Shown: piece after piece, positions 12,355 to 22,543 of the stretch | Layout of the letters: the number at the start of each line of letters is the position of its first letter | How positions within the stretch are numbered: position 1 is the first letter of the stretch | NCBI GenBank assembly: GCA_001051155.2 | Contig: JYIP02000002.1 | Coordinates: 2,549,583 to 2,613,582 of the forward strand | DNA from: Chrysoporthe austroafricana | Taxonomy: Eukaryota; Ascomycota; Sordariomycetes; Diaporthales; Cryphonectriaceae | Reading direction: 5' to 3' | Length of the DNA stretch: 64,000 nucleotides | The notes under the pieces: model-generated | The model's database searches: none | What the model saw: the letters and a program-made list of their open reading frames with translations, nothing else | What the model was told of the DNA's origin: nothing | Position numbers and translations under genes: made by a program

Positions 12355-12493
12355 GTCAGGCTAGATGATTCTACAAAGCACTGGTGGTCTTGCTGGGATC
12401 TCAGTAGAAATGTACCTAGTCGAAGTCGAATTTCAGGAAGAGCAACGCAAGATCTCCTATCAAACAAGTCAACTTCCTTGTATCTTGTTGCTA

Positions 12494-13140
12494 CTAGATC
12501 GAGGCCTGTGAGGCGGCTTTGGCGCTGGCTAGGCGTACATATTCCTTCATGTTTCGACTCAGTGGATGTACGAGGCTGAACTTTAAGCTGCTGTGCCAAG
12601 TGAGATCAGCAAGAACTGTATCTGTAGTATCCCAGATACTGGTATGTTCAGAGTAGATCCGGCCAGATCCGTCCAGGGCCACACATGTGTACAGGGTCTC
12701 ACTGCTCCTCTGCACGGAGGCCTGGCCCTTTCCGAGCATGCCGATCTTCTTCGAGGAAAGGAAGAGTGGGCCAGAGGTATCCACGATAACAAAAGTTCCA
12801 CCCCTCCAGCGTGTAGCCCTTCAGAAATTCAAGATCCCCACCGAACATTTCGCGGTCACAGGGACTGCTTTGTATGCACGTCTATCTGCCAGGGCATCAT
12901 AGAGTTCGAAGCTCCGGATCACGTCCAAGGCTTTCTCACCATAGGAGGACGAATTCGATGAATGCACTGCTCACCTCGAGATGACCCGGGAATACCCGGG
13001 TATCGTGCGATTTCAAATCCTCCACCTTCCCGCGTAATTTCAGCACATTGGTCCGTATGAAGGAATAGAGGATGTCGCCGGTGTCGCTGCGCAATCCTAG
13101 TAATGGAGATACTACGTACCTAGCAGGCTGTGTCGCTATT
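12494..13140 (-). pseudogene. Frameshifted gene or gene fragment of unknown family
   Basis: Three pieces with coding-like third positions (mostly G/C) line up on this strand. Piece 1 (to 12975) reads RSDTGDILYSF...RVFPGHLE. A plausible 93-bp intron (12974-12882, GTGAGC...GATAG, phase 0) leads to piece 2, SPCDREMFGGDLEFLKGYTLEG. Piece 2 meets piece 3 (TFVIVDTSGPLFLSSKK...) one base out of frame at a G4 run (12801-12804); removing one G would give a continuous reading to the stop at 12494. Piece 3 contains RSSETLYTCVALDGSG and ends KAASQASI. No start codon or upstream exon could be fixed. I do not recognise the family. It may be a recent pseudogene or an intact gene with an indel error in the assembly. 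Confidence 0.4.
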
Positions 13141-13594
13141 CGCGCGTGCCGGGTCCCCCCTGGCGCGAGGCTGCGTGGATGTTGAAGATTCTGCTGTCCC
13201 GAGCCACCTCCACCACACAAGCCGCTTTCTATTCTTGAGTATCGAGCAGGAGCATGCATGGGTCTCGGCGACCTTCCTACTGTGGTGTTGGACCTTTTCA
13301 AATCATCCTCGCCAGGGAAACTGGTCTAGGAGCTTCACTAATATCGAGCTAACTCCGTGGAGGGACTACAGTACATGACCGGGACCCTCTTTTCCTCTCT
13401 TTTTCAACCCAACATGGCGGGTGCATGCCTAATAATAGGGGAGCGGGACTTGGAGAGGTCCACAGGCAGCTGAGGCTAAGCGATCATATCTCATAAATCA
13501 TCGACGGAGATGGGAGGCATTTGTTGACCGACGTTGCCTGGCTCCGTATCAGGGAGGGGCACTGCTGTCTAGATCCTACGCAGAAGGGGGGGAG

Positions 13595-13600
13595 TATATA
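13595..13600 (+). promoter_or_regulatory. TATA-like box of the tyrosinase gene
   Basis: TATATA lies 125 bp upstream of the tyrosinase ATG, just after a G7 run. Assigned by position only. Confidence 0.35.
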
Positions 13601-13724
13601 GGTGGAGCCCTCCTCCTTCCAACATACTCAGCGGGATCAGAAACCCACGGCCACCAAGCAAGACGTTGACCATCGTTCCCTCAATTTCTGGCACCGCCGT
13701 CCGCTCAGGCTTGTCCTCACCACC

Positions 13725-14974
13725 ATGCATCCCTTCATTATCACCCTCCTGCTTGCCGCAGCCTCCACCCAAGCAGCCTCCGTCCCAAGGGCTGTTCATC
13801 CGAGCGATCTTGCTGCTCGGACAAATTCCACCCAGCCCACCTTCTTCAACGGGACCTGCTCGTCAGACAATCTCCGCGTCCGTAAGGAATGGCGTAACAT
13901 GTCCACGTCTGAGAAGAAGGCGTTCCTCACCGCTGAGAAGTGTCTCTTTAACCTCCCGGCCCAGACGACCCTCGACGGCGTCACCAACCGCTGGAGTGAC
14001 CTGCAGGCTCTGCACCGCTCCTTTCAAAATGTGACGTTTGATGGAATCTACGTTGAGGATATCATCCACAATGTCGTAAGCAACCACCATGCCACTTGGG
14101 CACATGCGTTCTCACTCACCATATACCCCAGGGGCAATTCCTCCCCTGGCACCGCTTCTACATGCACACGCACGAGACCCTCCTGCGCACCGAATGCAAT
14201 TACACGGGGCCCATGAGTTGGTGGGACGAGGAGGCCGACGCCAATGCGGGCGACCTTTTCCGGTCCGAGATGTGGTCTGCCGAGTCCTTTGGCGGCAACG
14301 GCACCGGCGCGGATGGCTGTCTCGTCGACGGAGCCTTTGCCAATACCACGATGTACATCGGGCCCGGGCTGACGAACTCCGCGTACTGCCTCGACCGCAG
14401 CTGGACGTCTGAGTATATCCAGTACATGGGCACGGAGAAGATTGAGACGTGTTCGGTGCACAATGACTACTATCATTACTTCAACTGCATGGTGGACTTC
14501 AACACGAGCCCACACGTCGCGGGCCATAACGCCAGTGGAGGAATTGTGAGTTCCTTTTCCTCTCCTTTTCCCACCACACTCGGGAAGAAAACTTGCTTTT
14601 CTTGTCTCTCCCTTCTTCAGAGGTGGACGAAGTTGCGCGAACCCATAACTGACCCGAATTTCTTGTGCCGATATTAGATGGCGGATATCTACGCCTCTGC
14701 AGGTGACCCGATATTTTTCATGCACCACAACTACCTCGACCGCCTCTGGTGGAAGTGGCAGACGGCGAACGCGTCCTCACGTCTGTTTGACATGTCTGGC
14801 AATGCTTGGAACTACACGTTCTTCGAAGAACACGACATCATGCTGCCAGCTTCCGTGAATCTCAACACGACACTCGACTATGTCCTCAGCGTTTCGGACA
14901 TCCTGCCCGACATTGAGATCCGAGAGGTCATGAACGTGCAGGGAGGCTACCTTTGCTATGAATATGATTACTAG
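13725..14974 (+). CDS. Secreted tyrosinase-domain protein (type-3 copper, o-diphenol oxidase-like)
   Basis: Oxidises phenols through a paired copper centre; likely extracellular. Three exons: 13725-14075, 14132-14545 and 14678-14974, product 353 aa. Intron 1 (56 bp) joins EDIIHNV to GQFLPWHRF, rebuilding the CuA motif with H115 and H124; H97 in ALHRS may be the first ligand, at unusually long spacing. Intron 2 (132 bp, CTGAC branch site) joins ASGGI to MADIYASAGDP. CuB has H245 and H249 in PHVAGHN and H271/H272 in FFMHHNYLDRLWW. The start ATG has a good context (CACCATG) and residues 1-18 form a signal peptide; in-frame upstream ATG 13602 would hide it. The protein is short and lacks the C-terminal shielding domain of large fungal tyrosinases. 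Many N-glycosylation sequons are present. Confidence 0.9.
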
Positions 14975-15188
14975 ATAATTCTAGGACAGTTCCTGGGTTG
15001 CCACTGGGATGTGAAGCTATAGCGAGCTATTTCCAAAAGTAATTATAGAGATAGAGACTTAGATAGAAGCCACATAATCCCTGGCTAGCAATAATGAGAT
15101 ACCCTGAGAGTTACTAGCACAATTAACGGAGTCAGATAATATCTGTAGCGGGCCGAGAGGTCGCCATGACCTGATCTACAAGATATAA

Positions 15189-15213
15189 CCCCCCCCCCGC
15201 TCCGGGGGGGGGG
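15189..15213. repeat. Perfect C10/G10 inverted repeat
   Basis: Ten C, a five-base loop (GCTCC) and ten G in immediate succession, about 215 bp downstream of the tyrosinase stop. As nucleic acid it could form a very stable hairpin, or G-quadruplex/i-motif structures on single strands. Function unknown; a transcription end signal is possible, and a homopolymer length error is also possible. Confidence 0.75.
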
Positions 15214-16382
15214 TCAAATGACGACGAAGAAGAAGAGATGAGATAGATGACAGACATGACAGATGAGAGGAACCTTACCACCCTTACCAAAGTCAAGCGT
15301 GCATACGCAGTGACATTGAACGATACATAATGACTCGGGCCTAAGTGTGGATGGAGGGTTGGAGTTGACCCCAGGCGCTAGAGCCAACTGAGAGTATTGG
15401 GAAAGCTGCCTCCGAGACAGCTACGGACCTCAACCACCTCCTGTCTCTTCTCCCGACAATGTCTCCTCAGGTCTGAAGGACTGAAACCTCCGGGCACACA
15501 GCAACGATGGTTCTTTCAGAGGATCTGAAGCGGGCCCGAAGCCTCTGACGTGTGCGATCTTTTGCCTTCTGGCCTGCAAGTCTTCTTTTCCTGCCTGGTG
15601 CGCTGTGTGTTGTCGGCAGCGACGGGCTGCTATTCCGATGAGGACACCTCGGTCCGCAGCTTCAGACCCGCGAGGCGAGCCGCTGCAGCATCCTGCAGCA
15701 TGCGGTACGTGAGTACGGATTCGGCCAAGATCGTGACAGGCACAGTCTCCGCGTGGGAAGCGAGGGCCGCAGCTAAATAGTGGCTGCGCCGGCATAGACA
15801 CTTGGGTCTTGTGCTCGCCTCTCGGGAACGACGGGGAGGGGCCTATGCCGCTCCAGCCGTGTGTACAGATGGAAGAGACGAACATGGTGGAAAGCGCATT
15901 GTTGGTTGCTCCATTCAGAAAGATTCCAGGCTGCTATACGTTTGGTCTCAGGAGTGTGCACGGCTATGCTAGGACACATACCAAGTACTCCTGCTCAGCT
16001 TCATCGGGCCTCGGTTTCCTATCAGTGTTCCTCATGGACATCCACGATGACGTTGATTCGGAAAAGCGACCCCCCCCCCAGATCTCAAGCAAGATGATGC
16101 GTGTAACCTCACTCCCGTCCCGGCACGCTTTATCCTACCCCAGCTATACTAACACTACAGCACAACAACATGTGCAGGCGGCAGCCATTTCCGTCACACC
16201 TCTTCACGTGCGGGCTTGCTCAGATCCCCGTTGGTAGGCCACACGATCCTTGTTATGACGGTCGTCATGGTGCCTGCAGCTGCGGCTGTTGTGACAGTGC
16301 TGATCTTTCAGGGGCACCCGTGGGTAGTGCCACACCCGGGCCGCCGGCTCTTATGATAATGAGGTCGCTCGTATGAGCCGTC

Positions 16383-16859
16383 CTAGTTGCCGGCCCAGCG
16401 GTCCCCTGTGTGGCGGCGGTTGTGATGGGTCCCAGAGCTGGACCCAAGCTGATAGGCCTCCTCGGCGGGCTTCAAGCGAGGGGCGTTGGCACCGTGGAGG
16501 CCGTCCCGGATCCTAATCTCCTCGAACTCATGCCTGACGGCGTGATGGCTGTGGTCGCCGTCTCCAGCGGACTTGTGGCGAACGCTTCCTGCAAAGAACT
16601 CGGTACGGCGTGGATGCCTGATGTCGAAGATTGGGGCGAATTGCCACCACAGCGGTGGCCTGGGGTGGTTCTCGTACCTAGTAGGTACCAAACTGTGACA
16701 TCCATTGGGTGCCACCGGCTGGTAGGGGTGCTTTTCCGGATCGGAACCGTATTTTGTGACTGGCAGGTTGCCATCGTCTGAGCCACGGCTTTGTCGACGG
16801 GGAATTGGAATGCATTCCAAGTGGACTGCATCTCGCCTGTCAGAAGGGCAGGTTACCAC
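16383..16859 (-). CDS. Hypothetical charged His/Arg-rich protein, possible exon(s)
   Basis: A 158-codon frame. The last 70 codons have clear coding-like third positions (C/G) and read as a hydrophilic protein rich in His, Arg, Glu and Gly, e.g. RHEFEEIRIRDGLHGANAP followed by RLKPAEEAYQLG and a His-rich tail. An upstream block, NLPVTKYGSDPEKHPYQP, also looks coding. The middle could be an intron, since GTACGAG (about 16683) and TTCTTTGCAG (about 16593) would serve as splice sites. The start is not fixed. No family recognised, no signal peptide or membrane segment. Antisense frames are poorer. Confidence 0.38.
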   Translation of the reverse strand: MVTCPSDRRDAVHLECIPIPRRQSRGSDDGNLPVTKYGSDPEKHPYQPVAPNGCHSLVPTRYENHPRPPLWWQFAPIFDIRHPRRTEFFAGSVRHKSAGDGDHSHHAVRHEFEEIRIRDGLHGANAPRLKPAEEAYQLGSSSGTHHNRRHTGDRWAGN

Positions 16860-17200
16860 GTCCTCAGGGGCGGACGAGAAGCAGTAGGGCCGCGTGGATC
16901 TGCCTTGGAGGCCATAGGTGCCCTCCAGCCGCCAGCGCCGCTCTGGGCAAAGAGGTCTTGCACCCTGTGAACAGTCCCCAGGGGGGGACCTTCGCTTCTG
17001 AGAGACAGACCATAACTGCAGCCTGGGACAGAACCGCCTTCACCATTTCCTACATCGAAGAAGTCCCTGTCTTGTTTCTGTTGACGTTTGTTCACGAACT
17101 ATTCGTCGAGGGCGATATTTGAAAAGCATAAGACGTTGCATGGGAGTTCTGAGACGGAGAGACCTTGGCCGAGGTGTTGCGATAAGAGCCGCCGCCTCGT

Positions 17201-17201
<1 letters not shown>

Positions 17202-17237
<36 letters not shown>

Positions 17238-17305
17238 CCCCCCCCCAACAGANAAAGGAGAGAGGTATAGGGGAGTGCTGAGAGAGCGTGTAAAAAGACG
17301 GTGGG

Positions 17306-17369
<64 letters not shown>
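17202..17369. other. Homopolymer runs around a single N: probable assembly scar
   Basis: A34 run (17202-17235), C9 run, an N at 17253, about 50 bp of sequence, then an A64 run (17306-17369). The segment between N and the second A run loosely resembles a degraded copy of the unique sequence just left of the first A run (both contain GGAGAGA ... then A run at about 50 bp). This matches the better-preserved scar at 36.7 kb. Coding or biological interpretation of this segment is unsafe. Confidence 0.8.
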
Positions 17370-17371
<2 letters not shown>

Positions 17372-19322
17372 TGTGTCTACTATATGTGTCCGGCTGACGA
17401 CGGCGCTCACAGAATCGAGCTTTCGCACCGTACTACACTACTCGACAGCGCCATCGTAGCGCAGAGCCTGCACGCAGATCCAGCCCGGTTTCTAAGCGGC
17501 CCGCGGCCTCAGACCATCATTACGACCTCCATTCGATGATTGAAAAGGTGCAGGCAGCGTTCGGCCTCTGCGACGAGCTCCTGGCCCACATGTCCCGCCC
17601 GCCTCAGTCGCTTTGGCTGCAGAGAACAGACGGTAGCCACTCGGACGGACAGCGACAGAGACGGGCGGGGCATGTTGTCTGCTGGGCTGAACAGAAACTC
17701 ATATCCACCTGTTTGTTGCACGTCTGCGGTCCGCGTTGAGGCTCCCGGGCGTTTCAGCTGGCCGGGGCTCGCATCTACGGTAGACCACGTGGATTAAATA
17801 AAAAATGGCAGATCGCCCTCGACAAACCCAGCCAGAGATCGACTCTCGACAGCTTGGCATCTTGGCGCACTCGGGCGCAATCTATATAAATGAATTGAAC
17901 CTGGTTTTCAGGGTCCCAGAGCCCGGTTTACACTGCACAGTCAGCCTGCGTATGACTCGCATCAGACGGGAGCAGCCGAGACGATGACATCCGCTACCGG
18001 ATCGCGCTGCTGTCGCTGTGGGTATGCGACGCGCTCGAGACTTGTAAATAGCATCACGACTCCAAGGACGATGTTCGTGAGTGCTCTGCGTCTCCAGCCA
18101 GAACACGACAGCCCCAGCGCCCCATCCGGCACCCAGAGAGGAGCCGCATGCCAGATGCACCCCTCGACCTGCGCCACATCCCGCTTGGCCCTGATGGGCC
18201 GGGCAGCACAGCGTCCGCAGCATGTGCCCCTTTCTTCGACCTGCAGGAGATCCGGAGTGCAGGGCGCAGGGCTCCCCACCAGCCTTGCCGTCACTCCGCA
18301 CTCTGCATGCCACGCACGCCTGCGATCTGCCCATACACCAGGACACCCGTCTTCTGCCTGTACCGAGAACGGCAGCTCGGAGCGTCTCAGAGGCCTATGA
18401 AGGACGTGCGCATCGCTGCTCTGGCTCTCTTCACCTTCACTTTCGGGCTAGGGATGTCTTGGGAGGCGCGACCTCACGTCACGCTCGGCAAGCAGACCTC
18501 CGCATTGCTCTTTCTGGCCCTGGCTGGGAAAAGCCTCCAATCGCAGGTTACGACCCAGTATGCCAACCCCAGACATGCTCACCTGTCACACACTGGCTGC
18601 CGCTAACCAGGTAGCCTCGCTGCAACCGTGCCGCCCACATGATCTTTGCTCTCGACGGCACGCCTCCGGCACGGGGGCGTGCGGCAGGGTTATGCGGCTC
18701 CCATCCAGGACGTCGTCGTCCAGCCAGCGAATGACGAGCCCTCCACCCCGTACCACGCCAAGGATCGTGGCTAGGCAGGGCTCGGCACAAAACCTCCCTC
18801 CGCCTATGTTCCTGATCGTGGCCCGAACCAGGCGTGCCTGGAGCATCTTGGAGTGTTAGGTGGTCAGGCATCCTCGGGATGGCCAGCCGGAATTGCATCA
18901 CTCTTGGCCACTTGTACCCTCGGACCCACCCAGGACGATGCTGGCGACCGACACCCGTCAGTCCCATGGTTGTCCACGGCCGATGTTCCTCCAGACGTCC
19001 GGGCGGAGACCCTCCAAGAGATGACCACTCGCGACCTGCCTTCCCTCGCCTCCGTCTGCCTGAGTTAGAGGTCTAGACGGGCCGGCAGCCGCTCGTGCTC
19101 ATCTTGCGAGGCCAGACCACAGTCGCCCGGAGGTAATTGTCACTCGCAGGATGTGGAAGTGCTCTGCCTCCTGACGGCTGTCGTGGGCCGCTTCGCTGGG
19201 CCGTGTTCCCACGAGTAGAGAGTCGATCTACCCTCAGCTGTTGGCCCGGGAAGTCTCTCCGTTGGCGTCGCAGGCCATCTGGATGTTGAGAGCCAGAAAC
19301 CGCCGCGCCACTCTCCGCAGAG

Positions 19323-19329
19323 TATATAA
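19323..19329 (+). promoter_or_regulatory. TATA box of the cellobiohydrolase gene
   Basis: TATATAA lies 141 bp upstream of the ATG. Fungal cellulase genes commonly have such a box in strongly inducible promoters. Assigned by sequence and position. Confidence 0.55.
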
Positions 19330-19469
19330 GAGCACACCACATCGTCCCAGCTCTCAACTGTCCTTCCTCACGGCCTCAGTCAATAGTAACGACTCTCCTG
19401 TTGGTCTCGCCACTTCTTCGTTCATTTCCGGCCCTGGTTCACCCCTTTGTCATTCGAGACAGCGGCAAG

Positions 19470-21213
19470 ATGTACACCAAGCTTGCTGCTATCAGCGCCT
19501 TCGTGGCCGCAGCCAAGGCCCAACAGGCCTGTACCTTGACGACGGAGACGAAGCCCTCGCTGGAGTGGTCTACCTGCACGGCCGCCGGCTCTTGCACCAC
19601 CACCACGGGCAGCGTGACCATCGATGCTAACTGGCGATGGGTCCACGACGTCAACAGCTCCACCAACTGCTACACCGGCAACACATGGGATACCTCCATC
19701 TGTGACACCGATGCGACTTGTGCTGAGGACTGCTGCCTCGACGGCGCCGACTACTCGTCGACATACGGTGTCTCCTCGAGCGGCGACGCGATCACTCTGG
19801 ATTTCGTCACGGACAACAGCAACGGCGCCAACGTCGGCTCACGTCTGTACCTGATGGCGTCTGACACCGAGTACGAGATGTTCACGCTGTTGGGCAAGGA
19901 GTTTTCGTTTGATGTGGACGTCTCCAACTTGCCGGTATGCTGTTGTCAGGCGGGATCGTGGAGGCTTCTGGCGACCATCCGTGCTAACAACCTATCATAG
20001 TGCGGCCTGAACGGTGCTCTGTACTTCGTCTCTATGCCCGAGGATGGTGGCACCTCCGAGTACTCTGGCAACGCCGCTGGCGCTTCCTACGGAACTGGAT
20101 ACTGCGACAGCCAGTGCCCGCGTGACCTGAAGTTCATTGGTGGCGAGGTATATAACTGCTGCTGCGTGGAAGTTGACCAGGATTGGTATGCTGACCACCC
20201 AATCTAGGCTAACATCGAGGGCTGGGTATCGTCAAGCAACAATGCCAACACAGGCCTTGGCAACCACGGGTCTTGCTGCCCTGAGATGGTGAGTGATTGC
20301 ATTTGCAGGAGCCCCTGCTAGTCCGTCACTGTGCTGAAAGCTCGCCGGGCAGGACGTCTGGGAGGCCAACTCGATCTCAACGGCTTACACCGCCCACCCT
20401 TGCGAGAGCATCACCGAGACGATCTGCGACGGAGACGCCTGCGGCGGCACTTACAGCGGCGCGACAGACCGCTACGACGGCACGTGCGACCCCGATGGCT
20501 GTGACTTCAACAGCTACCGTAACGGCGACACCACCTTCTATGGCGACGGCATGACCGTCGACACATCCCAGGTCTTCACCGTCGTCACGCAGTGGATCGA
20601 GTCCGGCGGCTCGCTCTCTGAGATCCGCCGCTACTACGTGCAGAACGGCGTGCTGATCCCTAACTCGTACTCGACCGTCTCCGGCCTCACCGGCTACAAC
20701 TCGCTCACCGAGGCGTACTGCACCGCCGAGGCCACCGCCTTCAACGACACCTCCTTCGCGGACAAGGGCGGCTGGAGCGCCATGAGCGAGGCCCTTGCCG
20801 CGCCCATGGTCCTCGTCCTGTCGCTGTGGGACGACTACTACGCCGACATGCTCTGGCTCGACTCCACCTACCCCGTCGGCTCCACCGTTGAGGGTGCCGT
20901 CCGTGGCAGCTGCTCCACCTCCTCCGGCGTCCCTGCCACCGTCGAGGCCGACTCCGCCAGCGCCAAGGTCATCTACTCCAACATCAAGTTCGGCGCCATC
21001 AACTCGACCTACACCGCGACCGGCTCAAGCACTGGCACCGGCACCACCACCACCCTGGCCACGTCCGTCACCTCCGAGACCTCAACTGCCACCGGCACTG
21101 TTGGCGCCTACGGCCAGTGCGGCGGTACCGGCTACACCGGTGCCACCACCTGTGCCTCTGGCTACACTTGCACGGTGGAGAACACCTACTACTCCCAGTG
21201 CGTCCCCTCTTAA
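19470..21213 (+). CDS. cbh1: GH7 cellobiohydrolase I with C-terminal CBM1
   Basis: Processive exoglucanase acting from the reducing ends of cellulose; the main secreted cellulase in many fungi. Four exons: 19470-19934, 20001-20147, 20208-20288 and 20353-21213, product 517 aa. Signal peptide of 17 residues, mature start QQACTLTTE as in known Cel7A. The catalytic centre is E230-x-D232-x-x-E235 in CCPEMDVWEANS (nucleophile E230, acid/base E235); intron 3 falls between M231 and D232. Catalytic domain to about residue 450, a short Ser/Thr-rich linker, then CBM1 ([20 protein letters not shown]) with Tyr where many CBM1s carry Trp, and four cysteines. Introns are 66, 60 and 64 bp. Expected to be induced with the beta-glucosidase on cellulose and repressed by glucose, but I assign no operator sites. 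Confidence 0.97.
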
Positions 21214-22007
21214 GCGGTGGCCTTGGGGGAGGTGGTGTCCAAGCATTCCGGAAGAACCATGCCTTTGTCTTGCCTGGCATGCTAGACTGCTGAGCGTCGG
21301 GTAGGCGTTGTGTCATGAGGGGAAGACAGGGGGGGAGAGTGAAAAGCAAAGAAGATCCAGTTGTCCCCTACTCATGTTGTCGTCCGTCCTTCATGGTCTA
21401 TGGTCTATTCATGTACATACATTTCGGATGGAGCGGTGGACTTATATACTCTCTCGCTCTTGACGTACATACATATTTATCTGCCTCCTTTCCTCCACCT
21501 TCGATGTCTTCTCGCCCTGACTCTGTGCATCGTGAGCATCCTAGGCCGTGCCATTCCGCGGAAGCCCTGTGGCGGGCGTGGTCCCGGTCTCGGGAGCTTT
21601 CCTCAGTCAGCAAGGCAGCGCCTTATGTGCGCTCGGGTGCTCATGCACTATCGTATACAACGAAGGAAAAGAAGCCGTAACATACTAAAGTCTCGCCGAT
21701 CTGAGTTTATGTGAGGAATGCTCTGGGCATATCTCATTGCATCCCCTCTGGTCACCTTTTACTCTTTGTGCTTGCAAAAACCTTTTTTTTTTCTTTCCTG
21801 TTCCAAAGCAAGTCAATATTTGTGTAAAAATAAATAAACAAGTGAAAAGACTTAGATTCAAGACCACGCATAGCTAACATACCTATAGGTAGTTAGTAGT
21901 TCGAAGAGTATAAAAAAAAAGGCCTGGAGCAGCTGGGCAAGCAATATTCAACAAGGATATGATTTGCATGTGAAAACCACAATCATGCTTCAGGTCCGAG
22001 CAATAAC
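21214..22007. other. 3' region of the cellobiohydrolase gene and spacer
   Basis: Contains the 3' UTR of the cellulase gene and AT-rich spacer toward the tRNA gene. No further gene seen. Confidence 0.5.
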
Positions 22008-22103
22008 GCTCCCGTGGCGCAATGGTAGCGCATCAGACTTCTACTGGTTGTAGCTGGGGTTACACTGAATCTGGGGGTTGCGGGTTCGAGCCCCGCCGGG
22101 AGT
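22008..22103 (+). tRNA. tRNA-Arg (UCU anticodon) with intron
   Basis: Cloverleaf elements are complete. The acceptor GCTCCCG pairs with CGGGAGT (G:U at the end). The D stem is GCGC/GCGC around AATGGTA. The anticodon stem TCAGA/TCTGG encloses loop CTTCTAA with anticodon TCT, and the T arm is GCGGG-TTCGAGC-CCCGC. A 25-nt intron (about 22044-22068) follows the base after the anticodon, the canonical position for nuclear tRNA introns; its end may shift by one base because of flanking A residues. Spliced length is 71 nt. A T5 run follows at 22103, the usual RNA polymerase III stop. It reads AGA codons. Confidence 0.93.
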
Positions 22104-22179
22104 TTTTGGTCTACATTTATGCTAGACGGTCATCCCGAATTTCCAGAACCAGACGAGGGTATATACGTTTTCATCTCCA

Positions 22180-22230
22180 TTTCCTTTTTTTCTTTTCTTT
22201 TTTTCTTTCTTTTCTCTCTTTTCTCTCTTT
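22180..22230 (+). repeat. Polypyrimidine (T/C) tract
   Basis: An uninterrupted run of about 51 pyrimidines, mostly T with C spaced every 3-8 bases, between the tRNA gene and the 3' end of the Zn2Cys6 gene. It is low-complexity sequence; no function is evident. Confidence 0.7.
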
Positions 22231-22543
22231 GGTCCAACTAAGTGGATATTATTCCCCTAACCTGTATCACGCCTAGTATCGAGGTGCTGAATGACTCGTA
22301 CGTACTTATATGCGCTCAACTTCTAGACGCTCGGTCGCCTATTATATTCCGTTTGCCCACTAGACCACTACAGGTTCCGAACTATCATCCATTGCGCTTT
22401 TTATGTTACGAGATGCTGACAAGAAACTGGCCCCTAGAATACCAACTCCACCCGAGTCCTACAATCCCTCCAGCCCTGCTCCCTCTTCCTTATGCTGAGA
22501 TGAGATAATATCGCAAAAGACAGACACCCGACGACCGCACTCA

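Larger units (their letters stand above)
9701..12493. other. Long gene-poor stretch
   Basis: About 2.8 kb with no gene I can support beyond the weak ORF at 10519-10776. It holds two diverged copies of a short motif (about 10910-10970 and 11318-11375; shared core ACTAAAG..CACTTCCAG), and a short tandem duplication at 12317-12354. The scattered stops and mixed composition look like decayed sequence. Confidence 0.45.
14975..19322. other. Gene-poor 4.3-kb stretch before the cellobiohydrolase gene
   Basis: GC-rich sequence with little convincing coding potential except the ORF at 16383-16859. It also holds the C10/G10 hairpin (15189-15213), a C9 run near 16073, a homopolymer assembly scar (17202-17369) and, at the right end, the cellobiohydrolase upstream region. 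Two short coding-like frames, 17536-17739 (+) and about 18397-18603 (+, hydrophobic N-terminus), were seen but have no supporting motif. Confidence 0.5.

Noticed and set aside
17306..17369. A64 run as the poly-A tail of a retroposon or processed gene
   Set aside because: There is no gene body or target-site duplication before it, and an N with another A run lies 50 bp upstream; an assembly artefact explains it better.
17370..17400. Sequencing adaptor after the A64 run
   Set aside because: Only the first eight bases (GATGTGTC-like) resemble a transposase adaptor end; the rest does not match.
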